Of a DNA stretch of 64,000 bases, positions 8,099-17,664 are shown one piece after another; within the stretch, counting starts at the first letter, position 1, and every line of letters begins with the position of its first letter. The stretch spans positions 20,748 to 84,747 of the forward strand of contig NZ_CAMLIG010000018.1 in NCBI RefSeq assembly GCF_946480185.1, read 5' to 3'. A model generated the notes under the pieces. The model worked only from the letters and a program-made list of their open reading frames with translations. It did not search any database and had not been told where the DNA came from. Origin of the DNA: an uncultured Pedobacter sp. GTDB lineage: Bacteria; Bacteroidota; Bacteroidia; Sphingobacteriales; Sphingobacteriaceae. Made by a program: the position numbers and the translations under genes.

Positions 8099-11062
8099 AT
8101 GCAAAAGTCAAAATCAGCTTTTTATAGTATTTTATTAAAAACAACCCTGAATTTAATTTTATTCAATTTAATCTTACTGAGTCAGGTTTTCTCCCAAGAG
8201 AACGTTGCAAAAGCTATTACTCCTTTTACAGGACTAGATTATGTTAGAATAGTCACTGACGCTGATTTTAAAAGTGAAAGCAAAAATACATTTAAAGTGT
8301 TCATCAAGTCAATTGCCGATGGAAAAGTGCTTTGGCAAGGACCTGTGAAATCCACCTCGGCAGTTAACGAAGGAGGAAAAAAAATAGCGTTTCTAATCAG
8401 TGGTTTAAAACCTATATTATGGACGCCTAACCAACCGTATCTTTACCAAATAACACTTGAACAGTATCATGGGAAAAAAATAGTTTCTCAGCTAACAGAA
8501 AGAGCTGGCTTTAGAAGTTTCGAAAGAAAAGGAGAGAATTTATATCTAAACGGGAAACCGATTTTTTTAAGAGGCATCGCCATCAATCCGCCAGAAAGAG
8601 GAATTCCGACAGAGCTAGAGTACAGCCGTAATTTTGCCATAGACTACGTAAAGTTTATGAAAAGCATCAATGTAAATATCATCAGAATTCCGGATGCTGA
8701 AGAATGGTATGACGTATGTGACGAACTTGGCATGATGGTTTTCGGAGGAAACTATGGCGGAAAAGTAGCTGGCGGAGAAAAAGTAAAGAAACAGGAGGCT
8801 ATAGGTGATGAAACTGATGGCGGTTTCCCGAGCGATTATGATAGAGGTGTTTCCTGGTACGAGAATGAAAAGCTGGGCGCCATTGCTCATCACCCAAGTT
8901 TAATGGTATATGCAATGACTAACGAAACTCCTTTCAGAGGTTCAAGAGCGTTGCTTTGGGAAAAGTTTTTAGATTATGCTTTTCATAAATTAAAGGCTTG
9001 GGATGAAACTCGTGTTTACATTGCCAATGCCGGTTACGGTTACGGTAAAACAGGAGATATTTGTGATTTGCACCGCTATTGGGGCTGGTATTACAGTTCG
9101 CCATACACTTTTTTAAATATCAGGGATAATGCAAATATCATCCCCTTCCCAAAAAGCGGACAGCCCATTACTTTTACCGAATGTGTAGGCAATTATACCG
9201 GTCCCGATGGACGCTATAACCAAACTCCAGGGCATAAAAATCCAAGCTCGCAACTTACATGGACTGGTCACGAAAGACAAGATCTGCAGTCGCAATTGGC
9301 AGACAAACATCAGAGTTTCACTTTTAGACAAGCCACAGAAACTTTTAGGCAGTTGAGAGACAAAAATCACGCTTTAAGCGGCGTTTTCCCTTTCACCATT
9401 CTGTTTTACAACTGGGATACCATAGAAAAATTTGCGGATATGAACCCCAAGCCAGTTACAGCCCAAGTAAAGGTTTCTTATCAACCAGTGCTTTTGAGTT
9501 GGGAATGCTGGACTTCAAAACTATACGCCGGCTCGACTTTCAGTCCGGTGGCTCATATTATTAATGACGATAACGATTTTAAAGATTTGAAGAATGTAAA
9601 ACTGGTTTATCAGATTTATGATAAAGCAAGAACAGCTGTTGTAAAGGATAGTATTTCTTTCAGCGATATACCTTATTACGGCACTTCTAAAAAAGCGGTT
9701 AATATCAAATTGCCAGAGCATATTGTTTCGGGAGATTATACTTTAAATGGCGAAGTTTATGCCAATGGAAAAAAGGTGTCTCAAAATTTTTTCAAACTTT
9801 TTATTGCTGATGATGGATTTAAAGGCCAGTTAGCAAACACTTCTTCAAAAATAACTTTGTACGACACAAAAGGCGATACAAAAAAATCTTTCAAAAAACT
9901 TAACATCCCGTTTCAGGAATTTACTGGTAGTAAAGATTTATCTAACGGAACAATTTTAGTGATTGGCGAGAACAGTGCAGATGAAAAACTTGCTTCTACT
10001 GCCTCGTCTATTAAAGATTTTATGAAAAAAGGAGGCAGAGTGCTAGCGCTAAGGCAAGACAGCAGTTCAAGAGTTTACTTAAATAAATTACTAGATTTTA
10101 AATTGACCAACAACACTGTGGATATTGATAATGGCGTTTATCCGGTATCAACCACAGCCGCTCGCAATGGTTTCAATATCAATCCCGAAAGAAAAGATCA
10201 TCCGGTTTTTTCTGGAATAAGCCGGGATAACTTGATTGTTTGGTCTGATTACACAAACTGGAGTGAAGAAAAAACCGGAATGCCAGCCATATATCCGGTA
10301 ACGGACGCTTTTAAACTGGAAGACGCTGACGGAATGTCCTCAACAGCCATTCTTGCCGATTTAAATTACGGACTGCAATCCATAGCCTTAGCAGAACAAT
10401 TTATGGGTTCGGGAAGTATTTTAATTTGTGGTTTTGATATTTCTAACAGAACCGGATTGGATCCTGTGGCAGATAAACTCCTAATAAATATGCTGAATTA
10501 CAGCGCTTCAAACGAAGGGCATCAGCTACAGCAATTGGTCACTAATCCAATTATTTGGGGCGATTATACTTCCGAAAAAGGCTTGATTATAGATTCTTAT
10601 AACGGTTTTATCGCAAATGGTACTCCGCGTTTGACCGATGCTTTTTTAGCCGAAGGAATTAAAGTGACAAAAGAAGGTTATCAATTAGCCGGCGGACATC
10701 CGAGCAGATTCAATACTAGACCGGGACTGCAATATGTGGTAAACGGCAGAAGACCTTGGGGACCTTATGACCCAAGTTATGGTAGAAGTCCAACTTTTAG
10801 CAAATCTTCTAAATCTGGAACTGCGCAGTTCTGGTGTCGTATCCCTAAAGGAAAAAATAATATGAATTCTGTAGTCTGGAATCCATCTGCGGAAGCGCTT
10901 ACCGTAAAAATAAAAGTAAATGATTTAAAGGAAACAAATGCTGTTGTTCAGGCCGGAGAATATAAATCTATCGATAGCGATGTTGACGATGAAAATGTAA
11001 AGGTAGTTTACCAAGGAGACAGAAGGCTTGTAATGATGGAGACGAGTTTCAATAAAAAATAA
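8099..11062 (+). CDS. GH2-like glycosidase lacking the N-terminal jelly-roll, with C-terminal amidotransferase-like region
   Basis: 987 aa from the ATG at 8099 (a TTG precedes it by one codon). Signal peptide ends near VFSQ. Residues about 30-135 are an Ig-like GH2 domain (LWTPNQPYLYQI, RAGFRSFERKGENLYLNGKPIFLRG). The TIM barrel follows with acid/base Glu276 (MTNETPF) and nucleophile Glu361 (TFTECVGNY). Residues about 570-800 alternate strands and helices (ILVIGENSADEK, FMKKGGRVLALRQ, GSILICGFDISNRTG), resembling the glutamine-amidotransferase-like domains in some galactosidases. The sugar-binding jelly-roll that normally opens GH2 enzymes is absent. First gene of the second + strand run, 10 bp before the DUF2264 gene. 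Specificity unknown; beta-galactosidase or beta-glucuronidase type is possible. Confidence 0.8.
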   Translation: MQKSKSAFYSILLKTTLNLILFNLILLSQVFSQENVAKAITPFTGLDYVRIVTDADFKSESKNTFKVFIKSIADGKVLWQGPVKSTSAVNEGGKKIAFLISGLKPILWTPNQPYLYQITLEQYHGKKIVSQLTERAGFRSFERKGENLYLNGKPIFLRGIAINPPERGIPTELEYSRNFAIDYVKFMKSINVNIIRIPDAEEWYDVCDELGMMVFGGNYGGKVAGGEKVKKQEAIGDETDGGFPSDYDRGVSWYENEKLGAIAHHPSLMVYAMTNETPFRGSRALLWEKFLDYAFHKLKAWDETRVYIANAGYGYGKTGDICDLHRYWGWYYSSPYTFLNIRDNANIIPFPKSGQPITFTECVGNYTGPDGRYNQTPGHKNPSSQLTWTGHERQDLQSQLADKHQSFTFRQATETFRQLRDKNHALSGVFPFTILFYNWDTIEKFADMNPKPVTAQVKVSYQPVLLSWECWTSKLYAGSTFSPVAHIINDDNDFKDLKNVKLVYQIYDKARTAVVKDSISFSDIPYYGTSKKAVNIKLPEHIVSGDYTLNGEVYANGKKVSQNFFKLFIADDGFKGQLANTSSKITLYDTKGDTKKSFKKLNIPFQEFTGSKDLSNGTILVIGENSADEKLASTASSIKDFMKKGGRVLALRQDSSSRVYLNKLLDFKLTNNTVDIDNGVYPVSTTAARNGFNINPERKDHPVFSGISRDNLIVWSDYTNWSEEKTGMPAIYPVTDAFKLEDADGMSSTAILADLNYGLQSIALAEQFMGSGSILICGFDISNRTGLDPVADKLLINMLNYSASNEGHQLQQLVTNPIIWGDYTSEKGLIIDSYNGFIANGTPRLTDAFLAEGIKVTKEGYQLAGGHPSRFNTRPGLQYVVNGRRPWGPYDPSYGRSPTFSKSSKSGTAQFWCRIPKGKNNMNSVVWNPSAEALTVKIKVNDLKETNAVVQAGEYKSIDSDVDDENVKVVYQGDRRLVMMETSFNKK

Positions 11063-11072
11063 ATAGAAGAAA

Positions 11073-12293
11073 ATGAATAATATAAAAAAATTACTGTTCC
11101 TCTTAATTTTTATACCCCAGTTTTCATGGGCGCAAAATAACGATGGCGTAGCTGAAAGAGCGTTTTATGTTAAAACACTTACTAAAATAGCCGATCCGGT
11201 TTTAACCGCTTTAAGTGAAAATAAGCTAAAAAGCACTATGCCGGTGGAAGCTAAGGCCGCAAAAGACCGCGTTTACAGCACTTATTTAGAAGCTTTCGGA
11301 AGATTATTGGACGGAATGGCGCCGTGGTTAGAATTAGGTCCTGATTCCACAAAAGAAGGAATCATCAGAAAAAAATACATCGACTTAGCTTTACAGTGCA
11401 TCAAAAACGCAACAGATCCGAAAGTTGCAGATTTTATGAATTTTAATCAAGGCAGACAGCCGCTAGTGGACGCTGCTTTTTTTGCCGATGCTTTGTTAAG
11501 GGCGCCAACTCAATTGTGGGGAAATCTGGATAAGCAAACAAAACAGAATGTAATAGCTGCGCTAAAATCCAGCAGGATTATAAATCCATCATATTCAAAT
11601 TGGCTGATGTTTAGCGCAACCGTCGAAGCCGCTTTACAAAAATTTGATAAATCAGGAGACATGATGCGGATTGATTACGCCATTAAGCAACATTTGTTAT
11701 GGTATAAAGGAGATGGAACCTATGGCGACGGCCCAAATTTTCATTGGGATTATTATAATAGTTATGTCATTCAGCCTATGCTTTTGAGTATAACCAAAGT
11801 ACTTAAGGATGACGGCCTAGACCGCAATCATTATTATGAACTGATGTTGGGAAGAGCGCAACGTTATGCAGCGATTCAGGAACGCTTAATCTCTCCGGAA
11901 GGCACTTATCCGCCAGTAGGCAGATCTTTGGCTTATCGTTTCGGTGCTTTTCAACTGCTTTCAAAAATCGCATTGTTGCACCAATTGCCAGAAATGGTAA
12001 AGCCACAGCAGGTAAGAGCTGCACTTTACACCATAATAAAAAGACAAGTGGAAATGCCTGAAACATTTGATGATAAAGGTTGGCTACGCATCGGGTTTGC
12101 CGGGCATCAGCCATCCGTGGGCGAAAATTATATTTCCACAGGTAGCCTGTATTTATGTTCAGAAGCATTTCTTGTTTTAGGATTGCCAGCAAACGATCCA
12201 TTTTGGCAGGGACCGGATGCAGACTGGACTGCAAAAAAAGCTTGGAATGGCGAAGAGATTGAAATTGACCATGCTTATAACGATAAAGAATAA
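11073..12293 (+). CDS. Secreted DUF2264 family protein, possible (alpha/alpha)-barrel glycan-active enzyme
   Basis: 406 aa, signal peptide ending at SWAQ. Mostly alpha-helical with DUF2264 hallmarks: FGRLLDGMAPWLEL, NQGRQPLVDAAFFADAL, SNWLMFSATVEAAL, YKGDGTYGDGPNFHWDYYNSY (positions about 212-232) and GRSLAYRFGAFQLL. DUF2264 proteins are common in Bacteroidota PULs, often beside GH88/GH105 enzymes, and are thought to adopt an (alpha/alpha) toroid; no activity is assigned here. It lies between GH2-like and GH88 genes in the same operon, 16 bp before GH88. Confidence 0.85.
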   Translation: MNNIKKLLFLLIFIPQFSWAQNNDGVAERAFYVKTLTKIADPVLTALSENKLKSTMPVEAKAAKDRVYSTYLEAFGRLLDGMAPWLELGPDSTKEGIIRKKYIDLALQCIKNATDPKVADFMNFNQGRQPLVDAAFFADALLRAPTQLWGNLDKQTKQNVIAALKSSRIINPSYSNWLMFSATVEAALQKFDKSGDMMRIDYAIKQHLLWYKGDGTYGDGPNFHWDYYNSYVIQPMLLSITKVLKDDGLDRNHYYELMLGRAQRYAAIQERLISPEGTYPPVGRSLAYRFGAFQLLSKIALLHQLPEMVKPQQVRAALYTIIKRQVEMPETFDDKGWLRIGFAGHQPSVGENYISTGSLYLCSEAFLVLGLPANDPFWQGPDADWTAKKAWNGEEIEIDHAYNDKE

Positions 12294-12309
12294 ATAATTA
12301 AGAACAACC

Positions 12310-13509
12310 ATGAAGATCAATAAAATATTTGTTGCCATAACAATTACGGTCAGCGCCGCATTATTATCCTGTAATGCCAACAAAATGGCATTGAAGCCAA
12401 AGCCGGATATGCTTAAGCTTATTGATCAAAACCTAAAAGACGGGGTTGAACAATATAAAGTACTGATGAAAAATGTTCCGGCGGATAGTTTGCCTGAAAC
12501 TTTTCAATACGGTAAACCCAAAAGCACTTCGGCAAGAAATTGGGTAAGCGGTTTTTATCCGGGAACATTATTTTATCTGTACGAAGGCACCGGAGATAAA
12601 ACTGTTTACAACGCAGGTTTGGCAAAGCTTCCGGTAATGGAACCCATAAAACATATTAATTCTCACGATATAGGTTTTATGATGAACGATAGCTACGGCA
12701 TTGTAAACCAGATAAATCCCAGTGAAGAATATAAAGCTATTTTAATAACCAGCGCCAAAAGTCTGGTAAAAAGATTTAACCCAACGGTAGGCTGTACCAT
12801 GTCGTGGAGTTCTAAACCTGGAGAATTCAGAGTAATTATTGATAATATGATGAATTTGGAATTGCTGACTTGGGCAACCAAGGCAACCGGAGATTCCACC
12901 TATGCAAAAGTTGCAATCTCACACGCAAACACCACGATGAAAAATCATTTCAGACCCGATTATAGTTCTTACCATTTGGTAAACTACAACCCCGAAACAG
13001 GCGGAATCAATAAAAAACAGACTGTACAAGGCTACGCGGATGATTCTGCTTGGGCAAGAGGGCAAGGCTGGGGTCTTTACGGTTTTACAATGATGTACAG
13101 AGAAACAAAAGACCCGAAATATTTGGAACAGGCTAAGCATATTGCGGATTTTATTCTGAATAATCCAAATTTACCGGCAGACAAAGTGCCTTATTGGGAT
13201 TTTAACGATCCAAAAATCCCAAATACCTACCGCGACGCTTCTGCCGGAGCGATTTATGCCTCTGCCTTAGTTGAACTCGCGGGTTATGTTGATGCGGCGT
13301 TATCGAAAAAATACATTGGTGTTGCAGAAACCATTATCCGCACTTTATCCTCGCCCGAATATAAGGCAGCTTACGGCACAAACGGCGGTTTTATTTTAAA
13401 GCATTCCGTAGGTCATTTGCCTAAAGGCGCTTTGGTTGATGTTCCTTTGCCTTACGCAGATTACTATTTTGTTGAAGCCATGTTGAGGTATAAAAATCTT
13501 GGAAAATGA
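12310..13509 (+). CDS. GH88 unsaturated glucuronyl hydrolase, lipoprotein
   Basis: 399 aa with a lipobox ALLSC, so probably a periplasm-facing lipoprotein. The two GH88 catalytic Asp motifs are present: SHDIGFMM with Asp120 and VIIDNMMNLELL with Asp178. W-A-R-G-Q-G-W-G-L-Y at about 246-255 is the conserved active-site loop. GH88 enzymes hydrate and cleave the 4,5-unsaturated uronic acid at the non-reducing end of lyase products. A lyase is therefore expected in the pathway; the beta-helix protein at 5972-7666 is the only local candidate. Full family length. Ends the packed GH2-DUF2264-GH88 trio. Confidence 0.92.
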   Translation: MKINKIFVAITITVSAALLSCNANKMALKPKPDMLKLIDQNLKDGVEQYKVLMKNVPADSLPETFQYGKPKSTSARNWVSGFYPGTLFYLYEGTGDKTVYNAGLAKLPVMEPIKHINSHDIGFMMNDSYGIVNQINPSEEYKAILITSAKSLVKRFNPTVGCTMSWSSKPGEFRVIIDNMMNLELLTWATKATGDSTYAKVAISHANTTMKNHFRPDYSSYHLVNYNPETGGINKKQTVQGYADDSAWARGQGWGLYGFTMMYRETKDPKYLEQAKHIADFILNNPNLPADKVPYWDFNDPKIPNTYRDASAGAIYASALVELAGYVDAALSKKYIGVAETIIRTLSSPEYKAAYGTNGGFILKHSVGHLPKGALVDVPLPYADYYFVEAMLRYKNLGK

Positions 13510-13655
13510 TGAGATTTAATCGCATTACAAATTTGAAGCAAATACAAGGTGGATTTGAACCATCTGTCGTTAGTTTTTTTAGTGTAAAAATCCGAATTTT
13601 GAGTTCAAGGCTTCAATCTTAATTCAACCAATTTAATATCATCATAAAATTTATC

Positions 13656-15053
13656 ATGAGAAAAATTCTTTTCTTTTTATCAGCATTCATCTTTTGTTCA
13701 ACCTTAACTTTTGCCGAAATTAAATTACCGGCATTGGTAGGTGATTATATGGTTTTACAACAAAAAGCCAATGTGAAAATCTGGGGCTGGGCAAAAGACA
13801 ATGCAAAAGTATCAGTCACCACTTCTTGGGACAATAAAAATTATCAGTCAGCCTCAAACCAGAATGGCGAATGGCAATTGAATATCAATACGCCCGCAGC
13901 CGGTGGTCCGTATGAAATAAAAATCAGTGATGGCAAAGAACTGGTGCTGCATCAGATTTTAATTGGCGAGGTTTGGCTTTGCTCTGGCCAGTCTAATATG
14001 GAAATGGCTTTAAGAGGAAATTCTTCGCCAATTTTAAATGCCAATGAAATTATTTTAAATGCCGATAATAAAAATATTCATTTATTTAAAGTAAAAATGG
14101 CAACTTCATTAACGCCGTTAAATGACGTTAAAGGGCAATGGCAGGAATGTACATCGGCCACAGCCAGAGAGTTTAGTGCTATTGGTTATCAGTTTGGCAC
14201 CATGTTGCAAAAGAAACTGAATGTTCCCGTGGGTTTAATTATGTCAACAGTTGGAGGAACAATGGTAGAAGCCTGGATGAGCAACGAAAGTTTAAAAGCT
14301 TTTCCGGAAGTGAAAATTCCAGCTACTTTAAAAGATAATGAGCATCCGCACCGGGAACCTACTGCATTGTTTAATGCCATGGTTGCCCCTTTGATGAATT
14401 ACGGAATTAAAGGCGTGATTTGGATGCAGGGAGAAAGTAACAGGCATGAGCCGGGACTGTACGGAAAACTGTTTCCAATAATGGTAGCCGATTGGCGTAA
14501 ACAATGGAACGAAGGAGATTTTCCGTTTTATTATGCACAAATTGCTCCTTACGGATCATCAGACCCAAGCAGAAGCGGGCCAAAACTAAGAGAAGCACAA
14601 CTGAAAGCTATGGATATAATTCCCAACAGCGGGATGGCTTGTTTATTAGATGTTGGGATGGAAAACGACATCCACTTTATGGATAAAACCACACCGGCAC
14701 ACCGATTGGGATATTGGGCTTTGGCAAAAACCTACGGAATTGAGGGTATTGGTTACCAAGGCCCAACCTATAAATCAATGAAAATTGATGGAAATAAAGC
14801 AGTTCTTTCATTCGGAAATGCCCCTTATTTAACATCGTACAGAAAACCACTTACTTTATTTGAAGTTGCCGGCACCGATAAAGTTTTTTATCCGGCAGAA
14901 GCAAAAATTGATAGGAATACAGTCACCGTATCAAGCGATAAGGTAAAAAGCCCGGTTGCTGTGCGCTACGCCTTTAAAGAATGGGTAGTTGGAGAATTGT
15001 TTAATAATGACGGTTTGCCTGCATCTTCTTTCCGTACAGATGAATGGAATTAA
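13656..15053 (+). CDS. Sialate-O-acetylesterase-like SGNH esterase
   Basis: 465 aa, signal peptide ending at TFAE. N-terminal beta domain (ALVGDYMVLQQKANVKIWGWA) then the SGNH domain: EVWLCSGQSNMEMAL with nucleophile Ser113, GVIWMQGESN, and DIHFMDKTTPAHRLG near residues 340-355 supplying the block with the catalytic Asp/His. These enzymes remove acetyl groups from sugars; in plant-glycan PULs they act on acetylated hemicellulose or pectin rather than sialic acid. It follows GH88 after a 146-bp gap and precedes two more esterase genes. Confidence 0.88.
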   Translation: MRKILFFLSAFIFCSTLTFAEIKLPALVGDYMVLQQKANVKIWGWAKDNAKVSVTTSWDNKNYQSASNQNGEWQLNINTPAAGGPYEIKISDGKELVLHQILIGEVWLCSGQSNMEMALRGNSSPILNANEIILNADNKNIHLFKVKMATSLTPLNDVKGQWQECTSATAREFSAIGYQFGTMLQKKLNVPVGLIMSTVGGTMVEAWMSNESLKAFPEVKIPATLKDNEHPHREPTALFNAMVAPLMNYGIKGVIWMQGESNRHEPGLYGKLFPIMVADWRKQWNEGDFPFYYAQIAPYGSSDPSRSGPKLREAQLKAMDIIPNSGMACLLDVGMENDIHFMDKTTPAHRLGYWALAKTYGIEGIGYQGPTYKSMKIDGNKAVLSFGNAPYLTSYRKPLTLFEVAGTDKVFYPAEAKIDRNTVTVSSDKVKSPVAVRYAFKEWVVGELFNNDGLPASSFRTDEWN

Positions 15054-15155
15054 TGATGAAAACCATCATGATGGTGCCAAAACCCCAGAGCTTGTTTCTC
15101 CACTGCGGGAATAGTAAATCATAATTGCTTCATGGCAAAAAAACAAAATAAACAG

Positions 15156-15980
15156 ATGAAAAAGCTGGTTTTATTATTCTTAATCTGTTTTTCTTTAAAA
15201 GGATTTTCCCAACAAAAACAGGTAATCAACCTTTGGCCATCCAAAAGTTTGCAACAGCCAGATGAAGAATTTGACACTGTTAAAAAAGTACTAAAAGTTA
15301 CCAATGTAACAACACCTTTGCTAAAGGTTTATCGCCCAAAAATGAATGGAAACGGTGCGGCTATTATCATTAGCCCGGGTGGTGGCAATAAATTTTTAGC
15401 TTGGAATTTAGAAGGTACAGAAATAGCAAATTGGTTAAATGGTTTAGGCTATACCGCTTTTATCTTGCAATATAGTGTTCCAAATCAACAGAAAAAAGCC
15501 TTAAATGATATTCAAAGAGCTATAAGATTAGTCCGTTCAAAAGCAACAGATTTTAAATTAGACAGCTCAAAAATCGGAGTGATGGGTTTTTCTGCTGGTG
15601 GCAATTTATCAGCCAGAGCTTCTACAGATTTTCATCGGAAATTAGAAAACAAAATTGATGCTATTGATGGCTTCTCTTGCAGGCCAGATTTTGCTTTATT
15701 GATTTATCCCGGATCTATGTCAACCGGTACAGACCGGCATTTGATCTCTGAAATTCCTGTTGATGCCAATACACCGCCGGTTTTTATTTTTGTAGCCAGT
15801 GATGATCCGTACAATATCCCTTTTAGTATGGGGATGGCGTTAAGAGCAAATAAAATCCCGTTTGAGTTTCATGTTACTCCAAAAGGCGGACATGGTTATG
15901 GCTTAAGAAAAGGAAATCCTGCGGCCGAGGTTTGGCCTAACTTAGCTCAAAAATGGTTACAGGAAATCCTAAAAAATTAA
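15156..15980 (+). CDS. Secreted alpha/beta-hydrolase esterase (acetylxylan-esterase/BD-FAE-like)
   Basis: 274 aa from the ATG at 15156; an in-frame ATG at 15132 adds eight charged residues ahead of the signal peptide (MKKLVLLFLICF to GFSQ), so the later start is preferred. Hallmarks: AIIISPGGGNKFLAWNLEG (oxyanion region), GVMGFSAGGNLSAR with nucleophile Ser146, PVFIFVASDDPYN (Asp) and GGHGYGLRKG (His). Proteins of this shape deacetylate xylan or cut feruloyl or other ester side chains. The gene lies between two other esterases and 25 bp before the CE15-like gene. Confidence 0.85.
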   Translation: MKKLVLLFLICFSLKGFSQQKQVINLWPSKSLQQPDEEFDTVKKVLKVTNVTTPLLKVYRPKMNGNGAAIIISPGGGNKFLAWNLEGTEIANWLNGLGYTAFILQYSVPNQQKKALNDIQRAIRLVRSKATDFKLDSSKIGVMGFSAGGNLSARASTDFHRKLENKIDAIDGFSCRPDFALLIYPGSMSTGTDRHLISEIPVDANTPPVFIFVASDDPYNIPFSMGMALRANKIPFEFHVTPKGGHGYGLRKGNPAAEVWPNLAQKWLQEILKN

Positions 15981-16004
15981 TTCTAGGCTTTTAAATCAAC
16001 AAAA

Positions 16005-17252
16005 ATGAAATTTCAAAAATATCTTTTATTCTTAATCCTTTTTATTGTTTGTAAAGCAAGCGCCCAAACCTTAGATGAAACTAAAGTGCCGGCATATACG
16101 CTTCCGCCTTTGTTGAAATTTGAAAACGGAAAGCAGGTAAAAACTGTGCAACAATGGGAAAAAAGAAGAGAAGAAATTTTGGATCTGTTGCAGCAAGAGA
16201 TGTACGGCCAACATCCTGGCAAGCCGGCAAAAATGAAATTTGAGGTTTTTGATTTAGATAACAATGCACTAAACGGAAAAGCCATCCGTAAACAAATTAA
16301 GGTGGTTTTTAGCCCCAAACAAGATAGTGTTTACATGGATATTTTAATGTATATCCCTAAAAACAGTATAAAACCACCTGTTATTTTGGGCTTAAATTTT
16401 GGAGGAAACCAAGAAGTAATCAATGACCCTGCGGTTCGTATTACGCACAGTTGGGTGAGTAAAAAATCAAAAGGCGCAATCAACAATAGGGCTTCCGAGA
16501 CTTCCCGTGGTGTAGCATCCGGGGTTTGGCCTGTAGAAAAAATGTTGGAAGCTGGCTTTGCATCTGCAACTATTTATTGCGGAGATATAGATCCGGATTA
16601 TGACAATGTTACAAACGCTGTTCAGTCATTATATCCCAAATTACAAGATAGAAAAGACAATTTTAGCACCATTGGTGCCTGGGCTTGGGGATTGAGCAGG
16701 GCAATGGATTATCTGGAAAAAGATAATGACATCAATTCAAACAAAGTTATTTTAACCGGACTTTCACGATTAGGAAAAGCGGCTTTATGGGCAGGCGCAA
16801 CAGACCAGCGTTTTGCAATAGTAATCAGTACAGAATCTGGCAAAGGAGGAGACGCTTTATTCCAGAGGCAATTTGGCGAATCTGTTGAGCGCATAAATAA
16901 AGTTTTTCCGCAATGGTTTTGCCATAATTTTTCAAAATATTCAAACCATGTAGCAGAAATGCCCTTTGACCAGCACATGGTTTTAGCGATGATGGCTCCA
17001 CGTCCGTTTTATTTAGGAAGTGCCGAAGAAGATTTGAACGAAGACCCTAAAGGCGAGTTTTTAGCAATAAAAGCCATTGAACCTGCGTATAAACTTTATG
17101 GTTTTAAAGGTTTGCCAACCGCTAAAATGCCTCCTGTGAATCAATCAATTTATGGCGATAGGTTAGGTTTTCATTTAAGAGAAGGAAAGCATGGTATTAC
17201 CGCTTTTGATTGGGATAATTATATCAAATTTATAAAATCCCACTTATATTGA
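16005..17252 (+). CDS. CE15-type 4-O-methyl-glucuronoyl esterase-like protein
   Basis: 415 aa, signal peptide ending at ASAQ. The CE15 signature is clear: LTGLSRLGKAALWAGATD with nucleophile Ser254 in the G-x-S-R-x-G-K motif, STESGKGG with a likely acidic partner Glu277, and KHGITAFDW with His396. CE15 enzymes cut ester bonds between glucuronic acid and lignin or other alcohols. The W-E-K-R-R-E-E-I segment and QQEMYGQHPG near the N-terminus are also typical of bacterial members. Last gene of the second + strand run, before a 412-bp gap and the regulator. Its presence suggests glucuronoxylan-type or other uronic-ester-bearing substrates. Confidence 0.85.
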   Translation: MKFQKYLLFLILFIVCKASAQTLDETKVPAYTLPPLLKFENGKQVKTVQQWEKRREEILDLLQQEMYGQHPGKPAKMKFEVFDLDNNALNGKAIRKQIKVVFSPKQDSVYMDILMYIPKNSIKPPVILGLNFGGNQEVINDPAVRITHSWVSKKSKGAINNRASETSRGVASGVWPVEKMLEAGFASATIYCGDIDPDYDNVTNAVQSLYPKLQDRKDNFSTIGAWAWGLSRAMDYLEKDNDINSNKVILTGLSRLGKAALWAGATDQRFAIVISTESGKGGDALFQRQFGESVERINKVFPQWFCHNFSKYSNHVAEMPFDQHMVLAMMAPRPFYLGSAEEDLNEDPKGEFLAIKAIEPAYKLYGFKGLPTAKMPPVNQSIYGDRLGFHLREGKHGITAFDWDNYIKFIKSHLY

Positions 17253-17664
17253 GTGTAATTGAAATTCAAAAAAAATTTATAGTATATTGATTATTAAGCA
17301 GTTGTTTTTAAGCAGAAGAGCGCCTAGCGTCATGTTGAGCGGAGTCGAAGCATCCACTCGCAGGGTTTGCTATGCTACGGGCATATCTAATTTGTGAGAT
17401 GTCTCGTTGCCTCGACATGACGAAAACTCTTAAATAATAACATTATTAGATACTTTTAGACAGTTTCTTAAACTCTATATAACCCGATGCTAATCCTTAA
17501 CGAAGAGCTGTTAAAAAAGTATCACATTAAAATTTAATTGTTAGCCTTTATGTAATTAAATGCAGGGCTTTTAAATTAGTAGGATATTTTCTATTTCTAA
17601 AAAAAAACATACCTTTAAAACAGGATTAGTTTTAAATGATCTGTTTTTCAGAAAGCCAATTTTC
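17253..17664. other. Intergenic region upstream of the HTCS gene
   Basis: 412 bp without a gene. It holds a dispersed-type inverted element at 17327-17424 (separate entry), then about 240 bp of AT-rich leader before the GTG start of the HTCS gene. No good TAnnTTTG promoter was seen; the closest is TACCTTTA near 17611. Confidence 0.5.
17327..17424. repeat. REP-like imperfect inverted repeat element
   Basis: About 98 bp whose ends are inverted copies: GTCATGTTGAGCGGAGTCGA on the left and GTTGCCTCGACATGACG on the right, with CATCCACTCGC and GAGATGTCTCG further in. Short palindromic units containing 'TCATG-TGAG-CGGAGTCGA' are, from memory, dispersed repeats in several Sphingobacteriaceae genomes. 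It is clearly richer in G+C than its surroundings. Confidence 0.6.

Noticed and set aside
11803..12234. 143-codon frame antisense to the DUF2264 gene
   Set aside because: It is fully inside a well-supported gene on the other strand and has no motif; shadow frame.
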